From Craterostigma plantagineum (taxonomy: Eukaryota > Streptophyta > Magnoliopsida > Lamiales > Linderniaceae): a stretch of DNA of 64,000 nucleotides. Below are positions 34,261 to 46,199 of the stretch, in pieces. The translations under genes and the position numbers were made by a program. Every line of letters begins with the position of its first letter. Within the stretch, counting starts at the first letter, position 1. The notes beneath the pieces are model-generated. The model did not search any database. It was not told the DNA's origin and saw only the letters and a list, made by a program, of their open reading frames with translations. The stretch lies in assembly GCA_027422505.1 (NCBI GenBank), contig JAPQWV010000413.1, forward strand, positions 372,001-436,000, written 5' to 3'.

Positions 34261-35529
34261 GCAGATATATTACAAAATAATAATTGCAAATATTATTTTG
34301 TAGAATTGTTGGTTTGCTGAAAGTGACGATCTTGAACTTCGAAGTATTCCATGGCTCTCTTTCAGGATAAATACGCAAACAATATATATATAATATCAAA
34401 TGTATTGTCCCCCAATTCAAAGATATTGAAATACAATACACGTTGATTGAATAACATCAAATGTTTCCACACATACGCATTAAAAGAAACCAACCATCGT
34501 CGGCAACAATAGAGTGAACACGCACAAACACATATACGAGCACGATAATATAAAAAAAGAAATACTTCGAAGACGCGTGGGGCCATAAAATACAAATCTT
34601 GATAATGCTTAATAATCAATCAGCTGATCGAGTATATATATTATTACTGCAACTTATTGGTCATGGACACTGACGAAGGTAATGTCTTTCTCCTTTCGAC
34701 ATATATTATCACTGAGGAGATTCCCATACTTGACGAACAACTGATCAATTATCAACTGTCCAAGGTGTTCCACGAGCAATGGCTCAGACACATGCATTGT
34801 GCAACATCGTACCCATCTTCATCATATTCATCGAAAACATATGATCCACAGTCTGCCCATTTGATCTCTGAGGTTTCTATGAAATTTGAAAGAATGCAAA
34901 CGATTTTTACGTGGTTTGGATATAAAGATCCTACATCCACGATCGAACTACGTCGATGAATTTATTGATCACAGCTGTTTACAGATTCCACACTTGGGAA
35001 AAATCACACTGAAAAATGGCTCAACAATTACATCCCACGCACACTCTCTCCTATGAGATGATAATTGAAAACAGAATCTTGAATGATGAATGAAGCTCTG
35101 CGTACTCCTTTTTACTGGTATTTCGCGCCTAAAGTTCCCTCAGCTAAAGACACCGTTGGCAGCTACGTTTTAGTAAGTATAAAATGCGCGTTATTAACAC
35201 TACAAAAAAAAGCGTTACTACCGACTACATTTGCCGACTACAAATTTGTAGTCGGTAAATACCGACTAACAAATACTATTGCCGACTACAGTAACTTTAG
35301 TCGAAAAGCCGACTACAATATAGTCGCTAAATCGTAAAATTTAGTCGGTATCATTTTTTCCTACTACGTTTAGCGACAACTGTAGTCGGCCCTTTTAACC
35401 CGCATTAGCGACTACTTTTGCGACTACATCTGAATTTTGGCGCGATTTGCCGACTACAATTGAATAATTACCGACTACAGTTTTGTAGTCGGTAGGTGTA
35501 ATCCCTAATAATCGCCCATTTTCAGATCT

Positions 35530-36949
35530 GAAGCACAAAATTCGCCACTCAGCTCCTCCTAGCCGTGCGCCGGCGTCGTGCCGCCCAGTCCCTCCCTCGC
35601 CGTGCGTCCTTGCAGCCGCAGCTGACCATCCCGTCGCCGTTCGTCTTCGCAGCCGCCCAGCCCGCAGCCGCCCTCGCCGCATTCCCACCCATCGCAGCAG
35701 CCGCCGCCCAGCCCGTCGCCGTGCCGCAGCTGCCCCGCCCCTCGACTTGCACCGTCGCAGCTGCACCCGCCCAGCCCTCGCCGTGCTGCTGCCGCCCCGC
35801 CCAGCCCCTCGCCGTGCCGCAGCTTCCCCGCCCAGCCCCTCGCCGTGCCACAGCCGCCCCGCCCAGCCCCTCGCCGTGCCACAGCCGCCCCGCCCAGCCC
35901 CTCGCCGTGCCGCAGCTGCCCCGCCCAGCCCCTCGCTGTCGCGGCCCAGCCCCTCGTCGTGCCGCAGTCGCCCCGCCCAGCCCTTCGCGGTGCCGCAGCT
36001 GCCCCGCCCAGCCCTCGTCGTGCCGCAGCCGCCCCGCCCCGCCCGCTGATTGCAGCCCGCTCTCTTGTACCTGCCTCGCCGCTCGCAGCCCGCTCATAGC
36101 AGCCCCGCCTGTTGATTTGTGAGTTTTAAATTTTGTTTTCTTTCGGATATATGATTTATTGATTTGTTACTATATATCATTACTATATATTATTACTTAA
36201 CTTGATTGAATTTTATTTGTTGACAGGCTTCGAAGAACAATGGAGTCTTTCCTAAGCCGCACGAGGTTTATTTACAGAATCACAATAGGAAGGATAAGAC
36301 ATTCGTCGACGAGAAAGCTCGAAAAAAGATGGTTAGTTATGTAGTCTGTTATCTATTGTTGAATGTTTGTCTGAATTAGTATTTGAAATGTTATCGACGT
36401 ATTAGTTTTGAGTTGTTGTTGAATGTTGCTTTTGGGAAGTTTGATTTTGTGTTGTTGGGATGATCATTTTATAGAGGAGATGCTGCCGGAATTTAATTTT
36501 AAATGTATGTTTGTTAATGTTCTTGTCTCACAGGACGACTTTGAAGCTCTCAAGGCATCGAACCGTCGCTTTCAGATGCTCAAGCATTTTACGAGATATC
36601 TGGAGGTTGGACGAGGTTTCAGAACGTACCTGGTATGGGTAATGCATCAGAGATGTTTTTTGAGACACCGTCAAAGCCATCGACGTCGGGTTCGAGTCAG
36701 TATGCGCCATCTCAGACTATACAGCTGCAGGAGCAGCTGCAGGCTACGCAGACCACTCTCGCCACGTTGCAGTCGCGTTTCGATCAGTTCTTGCAACGCT
36801 ATGAAGGTGAGTCGCGTAGATCAGACAATGCGCGCGATCGAGATATTGTGGACGAGACACAGACATGCGGCGTCGTCGCGAAACGTTAATGTGCGTCGCC
36901 ACGATGATTTTCCAGACGGGGGTAGCGGTCACGACTTGGCTTAGGATTT
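35530..36949 (+). pseudogene. Spm-type ORF (Ptta/En/Spm-like) remnant inside the CACTA element
   Basis: Exon-like pieces read in the plus direction: a GC-rich Pro/Ala stretch (35560-36120); after a TTGACAG acceptor near 36226, FPKPHEVYLQNHNRKDKTFV then DEKARKK (36250-36335); then a piece after TCACAG at 36533 and ETPSKPSTSGSSQ with a Gln/Leu coiled coil (36660-36825). The HNRKDKTFVDEKA segment resembles the plant transposase family Ptta/En/Spm (transposase_24), where THKRKDGTFVDERS-type text is conserved. Frames do not connect cleanly, so I call it a remnant. Its usual role is accessory to CACTA mobility. Confidence 0.55.
35690..36060. repeat. GC-rich minisatellite inside the CACTA element
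   Basis: A unit of about 30-33 bp containing cagcccctcgccgtgccgca followed by gc-gccccgcc is repeated around ten times with small changes. It creates long ORFs on both strands (Pro/Ala-rich one way, Gly/Arg-rich the other), which should not be taken as proteins on their own. Confidence 0.85.
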
Positions 36950-37863
36950 AGTAGTTATTTTATTTCTCGATCGAATCAGCTTTTGTCGTTTTGTCGCCTC
37001 GTTTTTTATGTAGACGATGTTGTTTGTGGAAGTCAATTTTAATATTACTTGTCTTCTAAATGTTTATTTATTTATTAATTTAGAAGTAAAAAAAATAAAT
37101 ATTCGTTATTTTATTAACCAAAAAAATTTTGGGAAAAAAAATTATATGCATTTACCGACTACAAATGTAGTCGGTAAAATATTTATCACTAAACTAAAAA
37201 AAAAATTAATGGCCCCTTACCGACTACAATTGTAGTCGGTAACTAGTCGCCAACAGCCGACTACATCTGTAGTCGGTACTACCGACTACAACACGTAGTC
37301 GGTAAGTAGACGGTGTTACCGACTGATAGTGTAGTCGGTTTGTAGTCGGAAATTACCGACTACAAAATTGTAGTCGGTATTACCGACTACAAATTCTTAG
37401 TCGGCACGTAGTCGGCGATCCCGACTACGTGCCGACTACAAATATTTACCGACAGGGGATTTACTGACTACAATTTGTAGTCGGTAGTGTAGTCGGTAGG
37501 TATAGTTACCGACTACATTTCGCTGTTGCCGACTACGAACTGTAGTCGGTAGTTTCGGATTTTTTTGTAGTGTAATCGCCCTCGCTTTCTTCTTTTAAAC
37601 TGAACTTCAAAGTCTGCCTTGTGATTTGAACTTCGTCCTTAGCCCAGTTCTTCACCCTCTGCCTCTTTGTTCTGCCTTTTTTAACATGCCCCCGCAAGAT
37701 GGATGTTGTGGAATCACTACAGACATCTTGACAAGATACTGTCTTAATATTGGACCAGCTAGTGGCTTTGTAAAGACAACGAGGAGTTGATGTTCCGACC
37801 TTATGGGCAAGAGTTTAACTGCTCCAACTAAGATATGATGCCGAACGAAGTGGCAATCAATTT

Positions 37864-39290
37864 CTATATGCTTTGACCTTTCATGGACTTAGGATTGGAT
37901 GTTAACATGAGGTCCGACTGGTTATCACAATACACTACTAGTCTCTGCTTCTCAGCAAGGTTCAACTCTTCCAACCGATGTTTAATCCAGAGCACCTCTG
38001 CTACGACTGATCCCAATGCTCTATACTCTGCTTCAGTTGATGATCTTGACACCGTAGGCTGCTTTTTTGCCTTCCATATGACGAGAGAGTTTCCTATGAA
38101 TGTACAATACCCACTGACTGATCTTCTTGTGTCTTTACATCCAACCCAGTCTGCATCTGAGAATGCCTTGAGCTCAAGAGTATGATCTCTTCTTAAGAGA
38201 ATGCCATGGCCTGGTGAGTTCTTGAGGTACCTGAGCAGATGATGAGCTGCCACAAGATGACTTGTCCTTGCTATGTATTGGCTCAACTTGTGGACTGCGA
38301 AGGCTATATCAGGCCTTGTAAATGTTAAATAGATCGGCCTGCCAATCATTCTTCTGTACTGAAAAGGATTTGTTAACAGATCCCCTTCCTCAGTAGTAAT
38401 CTTTGTGGCTAGGCTCATTGGTGTTGACAGTGGTTTAGCATTTATGTAGCCACTGTCTTCGAGCAGTTGAAGAGTATGCTTATATGAGATGTAAATTCCA
38501 GCTCCATTTCTTGTGACTTCAATGCGAAGAACGTACCTAAGGTCTCCCAAATCTTTGATCTTAGAGCAAGTGCGAAGGAAGGACTTTGTTTGCTGAATTG
38601 CCTCAGCCGAAGGACCTGCAATTACTATGTCATCTACATATACCAGTAAAGTGACTAGCTGGTCACCTTTTCCTTTCAAGAATAGAGTGTGGTCTGATTG
38701 TGTTTGGCTGAAACCAAAACACTTCACAACATCAGAAAACCTCTTGCTCAATTGCCGTGATGCCTGCTTTAACCCATAAATTGATTTATGCAATTTACAG
38801 ACCATTCTGCCCTCATTCACTCTGTCATAAGTTTTGCCTAAGCCCTGAGGTAAGTCCATGTAGACCTCTTCCTCTAACTCCCCATTCAAGAAGGCATTGC
38901 TCACATCCATTTGGGTGAGGTTCCAACCAAGCTTAACAGCTAGAGTGAGGACTCCTTGATGGTGTTAGGCTTTGCAACTGGTGCAATGTATGTATATAGT
39001 CTACCCCTTCCTTTTGATCATAACCATTTGCAACTAGCCTAGCTTTATGCTTCACTATTTTCCCTTCTGAATTCAGTTTGATCTTAGACACCCATCTGTT
39101 TCCTGTTGACTTCTTTCCTCTTGGCAGTGGCACAATTGACTAAGTCTTGTTCTCCTCTAATGCCTTGAGCTCTTCATTCATGACATTGATCCAGTCTTTT
39201 GATCTCGATGCCTCTGCAAAGTTCTTAGGCTCCACTGCCATGGCTACCTGGTTGAAGAAATCCTGAGACTATTTTGGGTAATTTTCTCGA
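37864..39290 (-). pseudogene. pol: Copia RT and RNase H, truncated
   Basis: The RT starts near 39230 (NFAEASRSKDWINVMNEELK), with KHKARLVANGYDQKEGVDY at 38990-39050. A stop at 39133-39140 and a frameshift near 38920 follow. A 348-codon frame at 37864-38910 then covers MDVSNAFLNGELEEEVYMDL, the catalytic YVDDIV and RNase H (FSDADWVGC, SSTEAEYRAL, YCDNQS). It ends early, just after the CDNQS motif, so the C-terminal LADIFTK-type tail is lost or shifted. The codons between the end and the polypurine tract are disrupted. Confidence 0.88.
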
Positions 39291-39339
39291 CACAAGACCT
39301 TTGACATTTGATACAGAATCCTCTGCCTCTTTTTTCTGC

Positions 39340-40407
39340 CTTAATTTACCAGTTTCCATCCTCTATATGCAGAAAGAACCTTCTTTATGACTTAAATCTC
39401 AACTTCTTTAGGGCATGGATTGTACATGGGGATGTTGTGAGTGTAGCGTCTCTTCTTCAATCGGTCGCTGCTTCATGTAATAATCATATATCTACGTTGT
39501 ATCTTGATTGGACACAGTTTAATTCTTGATATGTTACATACTTATGCATACCTCGGACACCATTTCCCTTAGTGTCAAGGCCTTGAGCTCCCATATATGG
39601 CAGCACTCTTTGCTCTTAGGGTCGTTGCTTTTTCTTCCCAGAAAAGAAGCACCATCTTCCCACCTTCCACCAATTCCTCAGATCGGCACTTGAGAAACAT
39701 TGAAATCTGTCTGAAACTGTCCGAATTAAGCGTGAATCACACCCTTTTGGGTTCGTTCTTGTCATGTAGATATTTTCCTTATTCGTCTCCAGCCCATTAG
39801 GAACCTACTATTAGGATTTTCGTGAAATGAAATGAATGGGGGTTTTTTCATCTCTTGAATCTTAGTAAAGATGATAACTTATACCTTGGAAAGCCATTGG
39901 AGGCTGTACGAAGAATGAACAAAATGAACGGTTATTGCTGCGAAAAGCCTCCCATGGAACGAACCTGGGACTCCATTTACAAAGCATTGTTGGGATGGAA
40001 GTAAACCTAATTCGGCTTTAAAATCAGGTAGTAACACATGGAATATGGAGTTAAAGTCTGTTCTTGGAAGATCATTCAATTGAAGGGTAAATGCAGACAA
40101 TTCATGGTCGTTGATGATTCTTACAACTTCTTTAATAGGCAAGAAAGTGTTTGGCCCTGAAGAACAACCGAGCTCGGCTATGCATATCTCTTCCTTGGGC
40201 ATACAATTCGGTTATTGCTTCTTCGGCTATTGGCTTTGTCATCGTTATCACTTTTCTCTGACATAATATGAGTTTAATCAAACGATGTCCATGACAAAAT
40301 GGTAACCATGTATAAAGTTAATGTATATATATACATGCAATAAAGAGTTGCTAGCTTAGCTGGTCTTCCCAGGCCGCCATTCATGTGAAGCACTTCGGCA
40401 ACTTCCA

Positions 40408-40408
<1 letters not shown>
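39340..40408 (-). pseudogene. SABATH carboxyl methyltransferase pseudogene
   Basis: SABATH enzymes use S-adenosylmethionine to methylate carboxyl groups of small acids such as salicylate, jasmonate or benzoate. ATG at 40406-40408 gives MEVAEVLHMNGGLG. A shift and a TAA break the SYA-NSLLQ segment at the intron border. The second exon (about 40260-39893) gives KPIAEEAITELY, ICIAELGCSSGPNT (the SAM-binding motif), LNDLPRTDFNSIF and VPGSFHGRLF, VHSSYSLQWLSK, ending at GTATAAG. Exon 3 (about 39800-39570) reads in three frames, including CRSEELVEGGKMVL and SKECCHIWEL. A last piece lies near 39360-39450. At least four frame breaks make it non-functional. The first-exon position matches the family's usual start. 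Confidence 0.8.

Positions 40409-40410
<2 letters not shown>

Positions 40411-40479
<69 letters not shown>
40411..40479. repeat. (TC)n microsatellite, ~69 bp
   Basis: An uninterrupted TC/CT run lies directly upstream of the SABATH start codon, in the position of its 5' UTR on the minus strand. ORFs through it in both directions are meaningless repeats. 40480-41005 shows no recognisable gene. Confidence 0.97.
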
Positions 40480-40482
<3 letters not shown>

Positions 40483-41005
40483 AATGTATCTCCTCGTGTC
40501 CAAGCGACAATATCATATTATATACAGTCCTTTTATTATTTTCGAATTATATATTGGGTCGCCATTTGTGTGCGCCTCTGAACACACACATGCACTTGCG
40601 TAATAAATTGGTTCCCGATTTTGACGACATGCACATGCAAGTCATCTAAATATAGTAAAAATTCGATCTCTTTTATACTTCTTAAGGGAAATACATATGG
40701 TTCTCTCTGTAATTTGTGGATCAAATTGCTGTCGATTAGTTTTAACTCGAGGCCTAATATCTTTTTAGCAGACAAAAAAGCCGTAATAAATAAATTGCAC
40801 CGACTCATACAGAGAACTATAGAATTATTATCCAAAATTCACGTTTTACATTATTTCTCGGACACAGCCGTCTAATTTATTCGGAATGATGCCTTCCAAA
40901 ATCAATGCATGTCGTGTTAGTCGTACTTGTTAGAAAACTTGAATGTTTCGATGCTTGGTACGATTTATCCAACCTTGACATAATTCATATAATTGGTATT
41001 ACCTT

Positions 41006-41296
41006 TGATTATGAATTACAGAAGCAAACGATCTGTAATACACTAGACGCGTTGTAGAGTTTGAACGATGATATATGCTCGGGTTCTTCAGCAAAATACT
41101 TCAACTCTTAATATGACTCAGTAACCCTAAACAATGTAATGTTTAGGGTATTTATACATAAGCCCTAATGTGCTATTAAGCCCAATATAACTAATATACC
41201 CACATGTTGGATATATTTACAATCTGTTCCTAAGCTTAATGTATATTACAGGACATAGGCATAAATAACATTGAACACAATAATCTATCTCTAACA
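41006..41296 (-). repeat. Putative 3' LTR of the Sirevirus-like element
   Basis: In element orientation it begins TGTTAGAGATAGATTATTG right after a polypurine tract (AAAGTGGGAGAT, plus strand 41297-41310). A TATA-like tataaatac lies near 41146-41154. The outer edge at 41006 is guessed from a plus-strand TG and the usual LTR ending, since no second copy exists for comparison. Confidence 0.5.
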
Positions 41297-41389
41297 ATCT
41301 CCCACTTTGTGTTCATTTGTCGTTGTAGCTTGGCCTTCTGCCATGTAGACGGATTTTCTGAGGTTGAGAGAGACGTCAAATAGTCTGAT

Positions 41390-44300
41390 GCTCAGGCGAA
41401 GGGACAGTCTGTCTTGAATTTCTTCAATGGCAATCTTGGACAGGCTAATGATTTCGTTTCTGAAATTTCGAGACCTAACGTGGTCAGATCATCGTTTGAT
41501 GGCTCATGATATCTTCTTACCTTACTTCTCAGCGTCTGTAAGATGATATTGAGAGTCCCGTCGCAGTATTTCTCGATCTCTGACAGGAAAATGACTCTCA
41601 TTAATCCTTCATGATTTTTGTAGAATATGGCTGGCTCAGGTTCTTTGAAGATAAAGCCTTCTGGATATGATCTGAGTTCATTCTTCAAGCCGGTGACGCG
41701 AGGACTGGTAAGGTTGACCTTCTTGATGTTATTCTCAATTGCTATCTGAAGGTCATGGCCCATGTAGAATGTAATGTCCCTCAGCATATGTCTCTTGATG
41801 GCCTCGTATCCCAACTTGTATCAAAATTCATTTAAAATGAATTGCCTATAGAATCTTGACAATTGATAGACGTCGTTGGGATCGCTGAACTGCAGGTCAC
41901 ATTCTGAGATAAAGGTCTTTTGAGTCATCTAGCCTACGCACTTCGTAGATTGGATACTTTAGCCACTTTCCCATCTGCTCGTAAATGCCAATATGTCGCT
42001 GATAGGTCCTTTCACTATCATTTTCTTCTTGTCTTTGTCTGTGATCCTCGACCCTCCTTTCGTTGTCCATCTGTACAGAAATTGATAGGCCAATTTTTTG
42101 GAATCTTCGAGATGTGATAGGTCTCTCAATTCCATTTCATTGTAATGTCGAATTTGATCTCGACGTCGCCAGATTTTATCTCGAATTTCTTCTTGAAACG
42201 AAGCTGTAATCTTGACATTTTCTCAGGTGCTCTCAGATTCTTCTGTGGTCTCTCGAAAGTTTTTCTCCATCTCTGAGTTCTTCTGGCGCCATTCTGGAAC
42301 TGACTTCAACCGCTGCCCAGATCAGGTCACGAACGTTGTCCAGTCTCTCTTGTAATTCGTCCTCGGGAGTAGGTTCCCTGTAGCTTTGAGATGTCCACCC
42401 TTGATCAATAATCTCGTTGAGCTCTAACAGAGGGTCAAGATGCATGGGACATGTCGACTGGAGAGAGGGGATCGTCGGTTTCCTATGGAGGTGGGTCTGG
42501 TCTGATGTCGGAGGGTAGCGAGGGTAGGTTTTTTGGAAGGTCGATGGTTGTGTGGGCTAACTGGGAGGTGTGGGTTGTGGACTGGTGGATGTAGATGTCT
42601 CTATGTGGGTTTGGGTGAAGTGGATGGTTCTGTGTGGGTGTGGGTTTCGACCCGCTGACGTTTCTCCCCCTCATGATGACCGTCGTCTTCAGGGTCGTCA
42701 TGACGTCGTTTGTGTAAAGGAGGGTCATAGTGGCCGTTGTATGATAGTTGAAAGCGTGAAGGAGCCCTTATGCTCGGCAGATAGTGTCTCTTCCTCGCTG
42801 AGAAGGCGGGCTAAGAGGGTGTCGCGGAGCTCCGTGATTGAAGGGATGTAGGTTAATAGGTTTGTGGGTACGGGTGTTGGGGAGTGGTGTTGTGGGGAGT
42901 GGGGTAGGGCAGATGACACATGCTCTTCGACCAATGGTGCTTTACCCTTGTCCTGTGTTGCTGTGGGTGTAGCACCGGGCAGTTTTTGAAGTATGGAGGC
43001 CTCCATTTCCTTCATTCTTGGTGCAGAGCCTCGAGTTGTTGGTCGAGTTGAGCTTGGGTCACATAGGGTAATACCTCAACAGAGCCACGAAGGCGGTCTG
43101 TTGTCACAACATCAAAATAAAATTCTGTATCGAGGCCCTGGTAATGAAAAGAACTTGGGACGTGAGGGTCCGGAGCCACGCAGGCTTACCGTTGGCATAG
43201 TCGATAAGGCGAGCTCATCGAGATGAGCTGATTGCACGAGAGTTATGATGTTCCCCATGTCAGGTCTTCCGTTCGATCCTCGAGTATCATCTTTGGATGA
43301 TATTCTACAGACGTTCGGGACTAATCACGGAGATTAGTCGATGAAAGTGTTTGTGTCCTAGCGAAAGGGGAAACATTTGGGAAAATGGACACTAGACTCG
43401 ATGTGCAAGATGGAGGGACAGCAACGTGGAGTTGGGGGTCGCTTAATTGTACATCTCTCGCCTCCGAGTGAGGCAAGGGTTGACTTGGTTCCCCATGATG
43501 TGTTAAGAGAACGGCCTGTTGGGAGGATGTTGAATGGGAAGGGCTGGGTTGTGCACGCGCCGTTGAACCAGATGCAGCGACTTCTACTCGGGAGCTGAGT
43601 AAATCAGCTCCTGTTCCTATGGGTTCGATTCGAGGATTTATAGTGAGGAGGGGGGTGCGAAGTTGACCGTCATGGGAGGAGGTGCCGGTCTGTCATGTTT
43701 TCTTTTCGTTCGTACTTCGCGTTTGCGCTCAGGACTATCTCACACTTGGATGGCCCCGGGGTTGGATACGGTGGGGGCGAGAAGATTCTGCATGCGTCTG
43801 TAGGCGACGACTGCAGGGTCTGTCGGATCAGCTAGATCAAGGAGGTGGCGTGGAAGAGGCATTCCTTGAAGAGGCGCGCCATCCCGTGGTCGTTGTAGGT
43901 AATTCAGCTTTGGAATTTGTATGTGCTCCTCGACTGGTCTGTGAGTAATTTCTGGGTTTAGTTCCATGTAATGACGAATCAGAACTTGGAACCACCACAC
44001 GAAGCGGATGTCTTTCTTCTTGGAGGTGTTCAGGTGATCTTGGATGCGAATCTTATCCTCTATCCTTCTCATAAAGATGTCTGCATAGTCGAACCGTTTC
44101 CCGAATGCAATCCCGTAGAAGAGTTTGAGGATGTTGATATTGCAGCGATCTTGTCCGGTGTTGGGGAGAGACATTTGTTGATTAGCGTGAATAGAGTGCT
44201 CCACGGGCTTGGAAGTTTGTTGACTGAGAAGGATGAGATTTGAGTCAGCGATGGGGTGCATCCCAATTGTAGCATCCCATTGAGTAGTTCTTGAGTGGAG

Positions 44301-44650
44301 GGAGTTGGATCGAGCTAATCAAATGTAGGCAGCTGGATGATTGTCAGAAGATCTTTGTCGAGAACAACTGGTGTTTCTTCAATTTGACTTTGGAAGATTA
44401 GTTCATTGGATCCTTGTACTTGATCCATCAATCCCCAAAATTGTTGTAGATAGACTTAGACTTGAGGCACTATCGCTGCTATGGTGAATGCCGGTAGCAT
44501 GAAGTGATTTTTGAGAATTGCGAAGATCGCCATGTCTGAACACTTGAATGCTGTTGTGTCCAGTTGGTAGTTGTTCTTTAGCGGCTCGACCCATCTGGCG
44601 GTGGGATAAATTTGGCCGCGGTTTGGAATATCCATGATCTGAAAAAATAT
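41390..44650 (-). pseudogene. Extra ORF of the Sirevirus-like element, function unknown, broken
   Basis: This region lies between RNase H and the 3' LTR, the place of the env-like/additional ORF of Sireviruses. The probable start is near 44635 (MDIPNRGQIYPTARWVEPLK). Long pieces follow in other frames: 43740-44261 (ILKLFYGIAFGKRFDYADIF, KDIRFVWWFQVLIRHYM), 42725-43015 (low-complexity His/Pro/Thr), 42233-42445 (acidic helical) and 41392-41814 (AIKRHMLRDITFYMGHDLQI, ending PRLPLKKFKTDCPF). Together about 3.2 kb was once one frame, now with four or more breaks. I see no signal peptide or clear membrane segment in the visible pieces, so an envelope role is not supported by sequence. I recognise no enzyme domain. 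Confidence 0.6.
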
Positions 44651-44669
44651 GAACAACTATTTCGTTAGA

Positions 44670-46190
44670 AATCAACTAGTGAAGGTCTTCAAGGCATAAT
44701 TCCAACTCGTTTCATATGATTTCCTTTTTTTTCCTCTTTTTGTTTTCCCTTTACATATATATATATATATATATAATATATGTAATGAAAAAATTAAAAC
44801 ATGAAAAATGTGAAGTTGAGGATGATTTGAAAAAATTTGGAAAGGGATGTGATTTTTCGAAAAATCAACAAAGGATTTCTATATTTGGATTCGAATTTGA
44901 TATCGAGAAAATGAAATGGAAATTGATTTTACGAAATCGGGCAATGTACTGATGGGTCAAAATCGTGCAAAGGAATCCGAAACATTTAAAATCATATATG
45001 ATCTTGAAATCGGTCAATTGGAAATAATCGAATGACTTAAGTAAGAATCTCGAAGTCGTGCAATTTACTTCGAAAACTTTAAAATCAAATGTGACCTCGA
45101 AATCGATCACTTTGAAAATGATTTCGAACAATTTAAATAGTAACTTCGAAAGCGTGCAAGTTAAATTGATGACTTCGAAATCGTGCAAAGGTCTTCGAAA
45201 AAATGTAATTTATTGATGAATTCGAAAACGGATTTCAAATCAAGGGATAGTAAATAAGGTTTTCGAAGTCCAGGGATTTCGAGAAATAGGTCAATATTAT
45301 ACAGGGATTTCGAGGCGTAAAAGCCAAAATTGCTCTCGGAACTGTGAAAGAATGTCGAAATCGGTTTGGTCACGGCGATTTCGTCAGCTACACACCTACA
45401 TCGACAAGTTAGGTGTTATGAGAAATATCATACGAAGCCTATTTCTAACTTACCAGTAGATGATGTAGGGATTTGAGAGAGAAACTGTTATTTTTTTTTT
45501 TTGCAAAGAGAGGCGGGAGTTCGTATTTTGAGGTGGTTTTCGAGAGGACTGTAAAATTCCAGTGGTTTTCGAAGTGATGGAGTGAAGAAGACGACAGTTT
45601 GAAGAATTATATCACGGACAATTGGGCTTCTCGAAGGCCCAGTGAGGATTTCGAAATCTAAAAATTCTGGACAGCGAGAAACCAGCTTTTCGAGGGATGT
45701 ATCTGTGACCTTTGGGCTTCTCGAAGGCCCAATTAGGATTTCGAAAGCTGAAAATTTGAAAGTGCAAAAAATCGGCTTCTCGAGGAACTGGAATATAGTA
45801 AATTGGACTTATCTGTGTTCGAAAGCCCAACAGATCTCGAAAACGGCTGGGCCCAATGAATATAACGAGAAGGATAATGGTAAAGGGCCAAATAATTTTT
45901 CAAAAGGACAAGATAAATTTTAATTTAAAATCATAGCATAGAGTGACTAAATAAAATAATAAATAAAGGTAACTAGCGTAGATAATGTAAAGATATGATA
46001 TAGTAAAACTAAAATAAATATTACTCCCCCTGGATATATGCGTTAATTATTCATGTGGCAAGTTAACTCCCCCCTTTATCACGCAACTATTTTTCTCCCC
46101 CTAAACACATGCATAGGCTTACAAAGGCTATAATATTGTTTCCCCCTGAGTTGTCTAGCATAGCATGTATGTGACTGTGCTAAGAGGTGA
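44670..46190. repeat. Non-coding spacer with periodic cgaaatcg and tandem words
   Basis: Between the extra ORF and RNase H lies about 1.5 kb with no credible gene. From 44870 to 45370 the word tcgaaa / gaaatcg-gca recurs every 30-60 bp. A roughly 110-bp unit containing ttgggcttctcgaaggccca occurs twice (about 45620-45710 and 45715-45800). A short TA run lies at 44755-44780. Polypyrimidine blocks (ctccccctgg, ttctccccctaa) occur at 46025-46150; on the minus strand these are purine-rich tracts. Confidence 0.6.
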
Positions 46191-46199
46191 GATTTAACA

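Larger units (their letters stand above)
35198..37572 (+). mobile_element. CACTA (En/Spm) non-autonomous transposon
   Basis: The ends are CACTACAAAAAAA on both sides in inverted orientation. The 3-bp duplication TAA flanks the element (35195-35197 and 37573-37575). Subterminal zones (35215-35500 and 37150-37560) are arrays of taccgactaca and its complement tgtagtcggta in both orientations, the classic transposase-binding architecture of En/Spm elements. The 2,375-bp length is too short for the full transposase gene. It inserted into the 3' LTR of the truncated Copia element and is therefore younger. Confidence 0.95.
34880..39290 (-). mobile_element. 5'-truncated Ty1/Copia element split by a CACTA transposon
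   Basis: The remnant comprises the RT and RNase H part of pol (37864-39290), a polypurine tract (37687-37700 region, CTTGCGGGGGCA on the minus strand) and a 3' LTR. In element orientation the LTR starts TGTTAAAAAAGG at 37686. It is interrupted by the CACTA element and continues from 35197 to about 34880. Without the insert the LTR would be roughly 430 bp; the outer edge is an estimate based on a plus-strand TG. Integrase, gag and the 5' LTR are missing. The truncation point near 39290 abuts the SABATH pseudogene. Confidence 0.75.

Noticed and set aside
35549..36122. Several overlapping Pro/Ala- or Gly/Arg-rich ORFs on both strands
   Set aside because: They are produced by a GC-rich minisatellite inside the CACTA element; stop codons are simply rare there.
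40274..40603. ORFs through the (TC)n run
   Set aside because: Simple repeat translations (Glu-Arg or Leu-Ser repeats).
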